Shown: positions 51,842 to 57,474 of the stretch, one piece after another
Numbering within the stretch: the stretch's first letter is position 1
Layout: each line of letters starts with the position of its first letter
NCBI GenBank assembly: GCA_009840945.1
Contig: VXMU01000091.1
Span: 1 to 57,474, forward strand
DNA: 57,474 nucleotides
From: Chloroflexota bacterium
GTDB lineage: Bacteria; Chloroflexota; Dehalococcoidia; UBA2979
Reading direction: 5' to 3'
Program-made: the position numbers and the translations under genes
Notes under the pieces: model-generated
Told to the model about the DNA's origin: nothing
Database searches by the model: none
Seen by the model: the letters and a program-made list of their open reading frames with translations, nothing else

Positions 51842-53109
51842 CACGCACCGCCTGCCGCCACGGCGACGCCGGCCTCTGTGGCGCGGCGCGCCTCCAGTGC
51901 TTCGAGGAACGCGTCGGAGCTTGCGGGTACCCGCAACGGCTCCGTGAGCTGTCCCTGCACTGCCTCGATTGTCTTCAGTCCACCGCCGGTGATGAACGCG
52001 ACGGTCTCCTCGTCGCGGCGGATATGTCCGCTCTCCACCATGCGCTTCAGGCAGGCGACGGTCACGCCCCCCGCGGTCTCGGCGAAGATGCCCTCGGTCT
52101 CCGCGAGGAGCTTCACGGCGTCGATGATCTCCTGGTCGGTCGCCATCTCGGCGCCGCCCTCGGTCTCCTGCATCGTCTTGAGCGCGTAGAAGCCGTCCGC
52201 CGGGTTCCCGATCGCGAGCGAGCGGGCGATGGTGTTCGGCTTCTGCGGCCGGAAGTTGAGCGTGCCCTCGGCGTACGCCGTCGAGATGGGCGAGCAGCCC
52301 GCGGCCTGCGAGCCCGACATGCGCGTCTGCGGCTCATCGATCAGCCCGACCTGGTGCAGCTCCTTGAAGCCCTTCCAGATCTTCGTGAACAGCGAGCCCG
52401 ACGCCATCGGCACCACGCAGTGGTCCGGGGTGCGCCAGCCGAGCTGCTCGGCGACCTCGTAGGCCAGCGTGCGCGAGCCCTCGGCGTAGTAGGGGCGGAC
52501 GTTGATGTTCACGAACGCCCACGGCTGGTCGTGCGAGAGCTCGGTACACATCCGGTTCACGTCGTCGTACGACCCGCGCACCATCACGAGCGCGGGCGAG
52601 TAGATCGCGCTGCCGACGACCTTGCCCTCCTCGAGGTCGTCGGGGATGAAGACGAAGGTGTCCATGCCGGCGTGGGCGCCGTGCGCGGCCACCGAGTTGG
52701 CCAGGTTGCCCGTGCTCGCGCAGGCGATGCCCGTGAAGCCGAACTGCCGGGCGCGCGCGATCGCGACGGAGACGACGCGGTCCTTGAACGACCACGTCGG
52801 GTTCACGGTGTCGTTCTTGATCCACAGCGTGTCGAGGCCGATCGCCTCGGCGAGCCGGTCGGCGCGCAGCAGCGGCGTGTAGCCGGTGCCGAGGTCGACC
52901 TTGTACTCGGGGTCGCACGGGAGCAGCGGGGCGTAGCGCCAGAGCGTCGGCGGCCCGGCGGCCACGGACTCGCGGGTCATGACCCTGGAGATCGCCTCGT
53001 AGTCGTAGTCGACCTCGAGGGGACCGAAGCAGAACTGGCAGAAGAAGGCGGGATCGAGCGGATACTCGCGCTCGCACTCCCGGCATCGCAGGGCCTGTGC
53101 GTAGGACAT
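51841..53109 (-). CDS. Threonine-synthase-like PLP enzyme with zinc ribbon
   Basis: A 422-residue protein. An N-terminal zinc ribbon (Cys9, 12, 24, 27) precedes the fold II PLP domain with Lys109 in NPTWSFKDR, STGNLANSVAAHGA and a late FITGGGLKTIE. The classical thrC is elsewhere (7.0-8.1 kb). Its operon mates are NIL and sulfur carrier genes. I infer a sulfhydrylation on a phosphohomoserine-like substrate; ordinary threonine synthesis remains possible. ATG start. Confidence 0.85.
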   Translation of the reverse strand: MSYAQALRCRECEREYPLDPAFFCQFCFGPLEVDYDYEAISRVMTRESVAAGPPTLWRYAPLLPCDPEYKVDLGTGYTPLLRADRLAEAIGLDTLWIKNDTVNPTWSFKDRVVSVAIARARQFGFTGIACASTGNLANSVAAHGAHAGMDTFVFIPDDLEEGKVVGSAIYSPALVMVRGSYDDVNRMCTELSHDQPWAFVNINVRPYYAEGSRTLAYEVAEQLGWRTPDHCVVPMASGSLFTKIWKGFKELHQVGLIDEPQTRMSGSQAAGCSPISTAYAEGTLNFRPQKPNTIARSLAIGNPADGFYALKTMQETEGGAEMATDQEIIDAVKLLAETEGIFAETAGGVTVACLKRMVESGHIRRDEETVAFITGGGLKTIEAVQGQLTEPLRVPASSDAFLEALEARRATEAGVAVAAGGA

Positions 53110-53173
53110 GGTGGTGAGGGCCTTTGGGTTCGTCGAGGGTTCGTGGGCCGGACCGGGGAGCGCCCGCCGTCGC

Positions 53174-53230
53174 CCTCGCCGAGCGAGGACGCGCGGGCTA
53201 GCGCATCACCATGCGACCCATTCGAGTCGC
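53174..53230 (-). promoter_or_regulatory. Structured leader of the ThrC-like operon
   Basis: Three stems lie in the roughly 210-base leader: CCTCGC-N3-GCGAGG (53174-53188), CGCAT-N4-ATGCG (53202-53215) and GCGAC-N8-GTCGC (53213-53230). The last two share the bases GCG and cannot form together, as in a switch. I do not recognise a known riboswitch or T-box. Confidence 0.4.
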
Positions 53231-53326
53231 GGGGAGCCGACGCCTGTCGGAGGTGTGAAGCGTCACCGGCTGCCTCGGTCCATCCTCGCCGCGAGCGTGC
53301 GTCCGCTGGGGCGGAGCACACCAGTG

Positions 53327-53355
53327 AGGCTATGAACGCGTTACGGGAGTGTCAA
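53327..53355 (-). promoter_or_regulatory. Predicted promoter of the ThrC-like/NIL/UBL operon
   Basis: On the minus strand TTGACA, 17 bases, TAGCCT. Start near 53320, leaving about 210 bases of leader. The rest of the 265-base gap holds the stems listed separately. Confidence 0.55.
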
Positions 53356-53374
53356 CAGGCACGAGGCCCGCTCG

Positions 53375-53812
53375 TCAGGCGCCGGTCCAGACCGTCCCGC
53401 CACTGTCGGGAAGCGCGATCGCTGCAATCCCTTCCTGCTCGCATGCGTCCAGGAGCGCAGGGTCGGCGGTCGCAAGCGAGGCCCCCAGGCGTCGCGCGGT
53501 CTCGGCTGCCACGCAGTCGGCAAGGCTGATCGCGCGCATGCGACGGTTGTAGTGACGTGCTCGCAACAGCCCCGCGCTCGTCGCCAGCTCCACGTCAAGC
53601 ACCGGCGGGGCCGCGAGCCCGAGTTCCGCGATGTCGAGCGCAGCCTCCTGCTCCGGGACACCCGCACGGCGCACGAGGCGGTCAACCACCTCGGCGATCC
53701 CGAGCAGTGTGAGTGCGGCTTCTTCGTCTCCGCCGATCAGCTCCCGGACCTGTGGGGCTGCGTGCTCGCCCCGGAGGAAGGCGAGCACCGCGTAGGCGTC
53801 GAGGACGATCAC
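53375..53812 (-). CDS. VapC-type PIN domain toxin
   Basis: A 145-residue PIN ribonuclease. Asp5 in VLDAYAVLAFL, a mid Glu in GIAEVVDRL, then ISLADCVAAETA and ATADPALLDA supply acidic metal ligands. Its start overlaps the antitoxin stop by four bases. Target RNA unknown. Confidence 0.88.
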   Translation of the reverse strand: MIVLDAYAVLAFLRGEHAAPQVRELIGGDEEAALTLLGIAEVVDRLVRRAGVPEQEAALDIAELGLAAPPVLDVELATSAGLLRARHYNRRMRAISLADCVAAETARRLGASLATADPALLDACEQEGIAAIALPDSGGTVWTGA

Positions 53813-54045
53813 CTCTCGCGCTCGGCCTCAGCCGCACGCTCCTCCGCACGCACCTCGTCCGTGCTCGGCCCCCGCCCGGCGTACTTCCCCTGGAGGTCGT
53901 CGAGCGGGTGGTCCGAGAGCGGGCGCATCGCCACGTACTCGCCGAAGTCCACCATGAGCACGCGGTCGCACTTCCACCGGGCCCGAGCCACTGCGGGGAT
54001 CGAGACCTGGCCGTTGGACGAGACCTTCATCACGTAGCTATCCAT
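53809..54045 (-). CDS. AbrB/VapB-type antitoxin
   Basis: A 78-residue protein: VSSNGQVSIPAVARARW is the swapped-hairpin AbrB DNA-binding domain; the charged tail presumably blocks VapC. ATG 54045, after GAGGG. Direct repeats TTGTAT at 54060 and 54081 (plus strand), 21 bases apart, lie just upstream, the second within a TACAAT -10-like box, suiting autoregulation. Confidence 0.85.
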   Translation of the reverse strand: MDSYVMKVSSNGQVSIPAVARARWKCDRVLMVDFGEYVAMRPLSDHPLDDLQGKYAGRGPSTDEVRAEERAAEAERER

Positions 54046-54059
54046 ATAACCCTCGGTCG

Positions 54060-54086
54060 TTGTATGTGCCGCAGCCATCATTGTAT
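54060..54086 (-). promoter_or_regulatory. Possible vapBC control region
   Basis: Two direct copies of ATACAA (minus strand), two helical turns apart; the distal one is part of TACAAT, a -10-like hexamer. No good -35. Could bind VapB. Confidence 0.35.
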
Positions 54087-54124
54087 CGCCTACCCGCGCC
54101 CGCACGCAGGAATCGGCAACGAGA

Positions 54125-54286
54125 TCACGTGAGCGAACGGCCGCGTTCGATCTCGGCGAGTATCTGGTCGATGTCGCCGGTCGGGCCGGCGAACCGCGCG
54201 AAGCGCAGAACCGCGGCAATGCGCTGTTCGGGCGTCAGGTGCTCCTCTTCGTGGGCCGCATCGCCCCCGGGCGTCCGCGCGGGCAC
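54125..54286 (-). CDS. 53-residue protein abutting the rhodanese gene
   Basis: Not in the ORF track. A GTG directly follows the rhodanese stop (TAAGTG), with GGAGGTC seven bases upstream inside that gene's end. The product has EEEHLTPEQRIAAVLRFARFAG and ends DIDQILAEIERGR, a helical pattern like tails of small antitoxins. 80 bases before vapB. Function unknown. Confidence 0.5.
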   Translation of the reverse strand: MPARTPGGDAAHEEEHLTPEQRIAAVLRFARFAGPTGDIDQILAEIERGRSLT

Positions 54287-55168
54287 TTACCCGACCTCCA
54301 GCGGCAGCGAGGGGTCGGCGGCGTACTCGGACATCGAGGCGTCGTAGACGGCGACGTCCTCGTACCCCAGCAGCGAGAGCACGAACGCATCGTTCGAGGC
54401 GGCGATGCCGCCCCCGCAGTAGGTGACGACCCGCTGCGCGCGGTCCGCGCCGGCCTCCTCGAAGGTCGCGGCCAGCTCCTCGGCCGGCCGGTAGAGGCCG
54501 GTGTCGGGATCGGTCAGCTCCATCGCCGGGACGTTGACCGCGCCCGGGATGTGGCCCGGTCGCCCGTACGCGCCTCCGCCGTCGTCACCCGCGTGCTGCT
54601 CACGGCTCAGCGCGTTGATGAGGCAGCTCCCCCCGCCGTCCGCCGCGTCGATGAACGCCCGCACCTCGTCGAGGTCGGCGAAGCGCGCGGGGTCGGCGGT
54701 TGGCGTGAAGGTCGCCGGCGCGTACGTCGCCTCGTCGGTCGAGACGGCGCGGCCCTCGGCGGTCCAGCGCAGCCAGCCGCCGTCGAGCACGGCGGCGCGC
54801 TCGCAGCCCATCGACCGGAACATCCACCACAGCCGCGCGGCCCACGACGAGCCCGCGCGGTCGTAGAGCACGAGCCGCGAGGTCTCGGAGATGCCGTGCC
54901 GCCCGGCCGCCTCGGCGAACGCCTCGGCCGAGGGCATCATGAAGCGCAGGCTGTGGTCGTTGTCGGAGAAGTCGCCCTGCAGGTCCAGGAAGCCCGCGCC
55001 GGGGATGTGGCCCGACTCGTACTCGGCCCGCCCGGGCTCGACGCGGAATCCGCCCTCATCGAGACGGCGCAGGAACACGGTCGACTCGAAGACGCGGACG
55101 TCCTCGTCCCCCATGTGCTCGGCCAGCCACTCGGTCGAGACGAGGAACTCCGGGTGCGCGAATGCCAT
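54287..55168 (-). CDS. Sulfurtransferase (tandem rhodanese), second copy
   Basis: A 293-residue protein of two rhodanese domains with active-site loop CGGGIAAS in the second. Similar in layout to the copy at 46.3-47.2 kb but with a different loop, so a different donor (thiosulfate or mercaptopyruvate) is possible. ATG start. It is in the same direction as the sulfur locus, past vapBC. Confidence 0.92.
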   Translation of the reverse strand: MAFAHPEFLVSTEWLAEHMGDEDVRVFESTVFLRRLDEGGFRVEPGRAEYESGHIPGAGFLDLQGDFSDNDHSLRFMMPSAEAFAEAAGRHGISETSRLVLYDRAGSSWAARLWWMFRSMGCERAAVLDGGWLRWTAEGRAVSTDEATYAPATFTPTADPARFADLDEVRAFIDAADGGGSCLINALSREQHAGDDGGGAYGRPGHIPGAVNVPAMELTDPDTGLYRPAEELAATFEEAGADRAQRVVTYCGGGIAASNDAFVLSLLGYEDVAVYDASMSEYAADPSLPLEVG

Positions 55169-55320
55169 GATCGACTCCCTTCGGTCGCGTTGTTTCCTCG
55201 CGCACTGTAGCGCCGCCGACCGTGCGGTGCGCCCCCACCCTCGACAGGGAAGCGGCGGCGGCGCGAGACTGCGAGGAGCGCACCCCGGCAGGCGTCGTGC
55301 GCGGGACGTGGAGGCGGAGC

Positions 55321-55749
55321 GTGGCCGAGTACATCCCCAGCCCGACCGAGTGGGTCCGCAACCAGGTCGACCTCTACGAGCGCACGAACGGCGCCGAGGG
55401 CAACGACCTGCGCGGCATGGCGGTCGTGGTCGTCACGCACCGCGGGCGCAAGACGGGGGCGGTCCGCAAGACGCCGCTGATGCGCGTCGCCGACGGCGAC
55501 GCCTACGTGCTCGTCGGCTCGCTGGGCGGCGCGCCTCAGAACCCGGTCTGGGTCTACAACCTGATGGCCGACCCCAACGTCGAGGTCCGCGACCGCGCCG
55601 AGGTCTACTCGATGCGCGCGCGGCTCGTGGAGGACCCGGACGAGCGGGCGCGGCTGTGGGGCCTGGCGGTGGAGGCGTACCCGGACTACGCGGACTACCA
55701 GGAGCGCACGGAGCGCGTGATCCCGCTCTTCCGCGCCGAGCCCGTCTAG
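55321..55749 (+). CDS. Deazaflavin (F420)-dependent nitroreductase family protein
   Basis: A 142-residue DDN-like split beta-barrel protein: THRGRKTGAVRKTPLMRV, LVGSLGGAPQNPVWVYNL and NVEVRDR. The family uses cofactor F420 for reductions. GTG at 55321 after GGAGG; the track start is too early. The family suggests the organism makes F420, though no F420 genes are in the window. Confidence 0.88.
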   Translation: MAEYIPSPTEWVRNQVDLYERTNGAEGNDLRGMAVVVVTHRGRKTGAVRKTPLMRVADGDAYVLVGSLGGAPQNPVWVYNLMADPNVEVRDRAEVYSMRARLVEDPDERARLWGLAVEAYPDYADYQERTERVIPLFRAEPV

Positions 55750-55767
55750 CCCGAGTCTCGCGCGCGG

Positions 55768-56028
55768 TTACTGCGCGCCCGCCGCGACCAGCGCGCGCCG
55801 CACCGCCGCCACGTCGATCCGTCCCGCGCTGACCTCGACGCCCTCGACGGCGACGACCGGCACCGACTCACCGTGCCGCCGGGCCAGCTCGGCGTCGGCG
55901 TCGACGTCCACGGTGCGCACCTCGAACTCCACGTCGCGCGCGAGCCGGCGGAGGGCGTCGCGGGCGTGGGCGCAGAGGCGGCAGCCCTCGCGGGTGTAGA
56001 GCACGACTTCCGGGACGCGCTCCGCCAC
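55768..56028 (-). CDS. Glutaredoxin-like thiol protein
   Basis: An 86-residue thioredoxin-fold protein with VVLYTREGCRLCAHARDALR; the CxxC redox pair is CRLC. Cis-Pro in ESVPVVAVEG. Follows lgt by six bases. Its partner thiol is unknown; the PIG-L/GT4 pair may point to a special thiol. Confidence 0.88.
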   Translation of the reverse strand: MAERVPEVVLYTREGCRLCAHARDALRRLARDVEFEVRTVDVDADAELARRHGESVPVVAVEGVEVSAGRIDVAAVRRALVAAGAQ

Positions 56029-56034
56029 GACGGG

Positions 56035-56874
56035 CTACCCGCGCTGGAAGAGGGGCGGCGGGGGCTCCTCGAAGCGTGGCTGGCGGGCGAAGTACCAGAT
56101 CACGGGGAGCGCCCCCAGCACCACGCAGAGGGCCACGAGCTGCGGCACCTTGAGGTCGAAGAGGAACGTGTCCGAGGAGTCGATGCGCAGCTCGGTGACG
56201 AAGAAGCGCATCACCGCGTAGGAGACGATGTAGAAGCAGAACGTCAGCCCCGGCTTGTGCCACAGCACCCGGAACAGCACGACGAACAGCAGCGCGAGGA
56301 TGACGAAGTCGCCGATCATCTCGTACGTCGTCGCCGGGTGGTGCGCCCCCACGGTCAGCGAGTGCACGAACGCCGGCGAGTCCGAGTGGGTGTAGATCAC
56401 GCCCCACGGCAGGTCGGTCGCCTTCGCGAGGTGCTCCCCGTTCACGAGGTCGCCAAGGCGCCCGATGCCCTGCCCGAGGATGATCCCGAACGCGGCGAGG
56501 TCCAGCCCTCGCGCGGCCGGGTAGCCCCTCCACAGCCCCCACACCAGCGCGCCCCCGACGCCGCCGAGGATCGCGCCCCAGATCGAGATGCCGCCCTCGG
56601 TGATGCGGATGATCTCGCCGGGATTGGCGCCGTAGTAGTCCCACGCCTCGGCTACGAACAGCAGCCGCGCGCCGATGATCCCGGACGGGATGCCGACAAG
56701 CGCCAGCTCGTAGGCGTCGTCGTAGTCGTAGCCGGTGATCTTGACGAGCTGGAGGGAGAGCTGCACGCCGGCGAGGATGCCGACCGCGGTGAACAGCCCG
56801 TGCCACGTCAGCAGCAGGCCCCCGATCCGGGCGAGGTTGGGATCCCAGCCGATCTCGATCGCCAGCACCGCCAC
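56035..56874 (-). CDS. lgt: Prolipoprotein diacylglyceryl transferase
   Basis: Adds diacylglycerol to the lipobox Cys of lipoproteins in the membrane. Seven helices; LTWHGLFTAVG, GGISIWGAILGG and the signature GQGIGRLGDLVNGEHLAK. GTG start; 279 residues is normal. Confidence 0.95.
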   Translation of the reverse strand: MAVLAIEIGWDPNLARIGGLLLTWHGLFTAVGILAGVQLSLQLVKITGYDYDDAYELALVGIPSGIIGARLLFVAEAWDYYGANPGEIIRITEGGISIWGAILGGVGGALVWGLWRGYPAARGLDLAAFGIILGQGIGRLGDLVNGEHLAKATDLPWGVIYTHSDSPAFVHSLTVGAHHPATTYEMIGDFVILALLFVVLFRVLWHKPGLTFCFYIVSYAVMRFFVTELRIDSSDTFLFDLKVPQLVALCVVLGALPVIWYFARQPRFEEPPPPLFQRG

Positions 56875-56931
56875 GTCGCAGCCCCCTGCCGTCCACCGTC
56901 CATGCTACGCGCGAGGGTCGCTACGGACGCC

Positions 56932-57363
56932 CTATTCCCCGCCGCCCCCGTCCTCGCCGTTCTCGTCCTCCCCGGCCTCGGGCGCGGGTGTCGCCGTCGC
57001 CTGCGGGGTTGCGGTGGGAGTCGGCTCGGCCGGGGGCGGCGCGGGCGGTGATTCGATGCGGCCGCCCGGCACTAGGAGCACCGCGCCGACTTGGAGCAGA
57101 TTGGGATCGGAGAGCCCGTTCGACCGGAAGTTCACGATCGCGCCGACGTTCGCATCGTAGGTGTTGGCGATGACGGCGAGGGTCTCGCCGGGGCGCACCT
57201 CGTGGATGATCCCGTCCGCGCCGGGGACGCGGACGAGCTCGCCCGCGTCGATCTCATCGGTCGGCCCCGTCACCGTCTCGTTGTTCCAGACCACGGACTC
57301 GACGGCGATGCCGAACTCGGCGGCGATGGACAGGGCCGTGTCGCCTGCCTGGACCGTGTACAC
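56932..57363 (-). CDS. LysM-domain protein, possibly 5'-incomplete
   Basis: Two LysM modules (YTVQAGDTALSIAAEFGI at the start; HEVRPGETLAVIANTYDA from about residue 55) and a Pro/Thr/Glu-rich tail. LysM binds peptidoglycan glycan. The first listed codon is GTG and no signal peptide is seen; the same frame stays open to the window edge (57474), so the true start may lie outside. Cell-wall location is inferred. Confidence 0.75.
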   Translation of the reverse strand: MYTVQAGDTALSIAAEFGIAVESVVWNNETVTGPTDEIDAGELVRVPGADGIIHEVRPGETLAVIANTYDANVGAIVNFRSNGLSDPNLLQVGAVLLVPGGRIESPPAPPPAEPTPTATPQATATPAPEAGEDENGEDGGGGE

Positions 57364-57474
57364 GTGGAAGACCGGCGGCGCGCCGGCCGAGGCCCCCCGG
57401 CCACGGACCCGCCGCCCGTCTAAGCCCCGACTGCCGTAACGCCCGCGGGGCCGGCCGGCGCTCGAAGCCCCGGC

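Noticed and set aside
53211-53250. tRNA T-arm-like GCGAC-TCGAATGG-GTCGC
   Set aside because: No acceptor, D or anticodon arms around it; treated as a leader stem.
53110-53320. SAM, SAH or T-box riboswitch before the ThrC-like gene
   Set aside because: The conserved cores (for example the T-box AGGGTGGNACCGCG or the SAM-I GATGAAGCC/GGCAAC segments) are not present.

Overview
This 57 kb window is high-GC chromosomal DNA (roughly 70% G+C by eye), densely packed with genes, nearly all on the minus strand. Only six convincing genes lie on the plus strand (near 3.8, 17.1, 42.9, 43.2, 43.4 and 55.3 kb). The gene set is bacterial and aerobic: str operon, rpsF-ssb-rpsR, a cytochrome b6f/bc-type complex with Rieske protein, an F420/DDN-type protein and an MshA-like glycosyltransferase. 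My best guess is a member of the Chloroflexota; a deep actinobacterium-like lineage is the alternative. This rests on gene content and style only. GTG and TTG starts are common, including in ribosomal protein genes. I see no rRNA, tRNA, CRISPR, phage or insertion sequence.

Layout (transcription mostly right to left). 0-3.5 kb: rpsL-rpsG-fusA-tuf with a long structured leader. 3.5-10.4 kb: two small unknown genes, a PIG-L deacetylase plus GT4 glycosyltransferase pair, folE, and hom / coiled-coil protein / thrC. 10.4-18.5 kb: a membrane-anchored peptidyl-prolyl isomerase, rpsF-ssb-rpsR, an aspartic-protease gene pair, glyA, a PfkB sugar kinase, comF, a moaD-moaE fusion and a hendecad-repeat coiled-coil protein. 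18.5-22.9 kb: a replication operon rplI-dnaB-dnaD-like-dnaC-like; the loader gene encodes two AAA+ modules. 22.9-29.8 kb: purL, a DUF4389 protein, purQ, an HD-domain 7TM protein, a YqeY-like protein and rpsU. 30-35.8 kb: an amidohydrolase, two tiny desulforedoxin-like genes, and a respiratory operon (35-residue one-helix protein, cytochrome b, subunit IV, Rieske, cytochrome c-cupredoxin fusion). 35.9-43.7 kb: a GT2 glycosyltransferase, purH, purM, an MNT/HEPN pair, purF, then a CoA-binding protein, a PH-like protein, an XRE regulator and a Trm112-like gene.

44-55 kb is the most distinctive region, a sulfur-carrier-protein locus. Reading with transcription it holds a second threonine-synthase-like enzyme, a NIL-domain protein, a ThiS/MoaD-type ubiquitin-like (UBL) carrier, an Rrf2 regulator, a cysteine synthase, a UBL-E1 fusion, a second free UBL carrier, a CysM-type synthase, a rhodanese, a small frameshifted gene and a JAMM peptidase, followed by folP-folK. 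This extends the protein-thiocarboxylate route to cysteine known from mycobacteria (CysO-CysM-Mec-MoeZ) and the homocysteine route known from Wolinella. I infer that the ThrC-like paralogue with its own carrier and NIL protein could make a sulfur amino acid, possibly homocysteine, from O-phosphohomoserine. The window contains a separate, ordinary thrC beside the coiled-coil gene and hom at 7-10 kb, so threonine synthesis does not obviously need the second copy. A vapBC pair, a second rhodanese, a DDN-type protein, a glutaredoxin-like protein, lgt and a LysM protein close the window.
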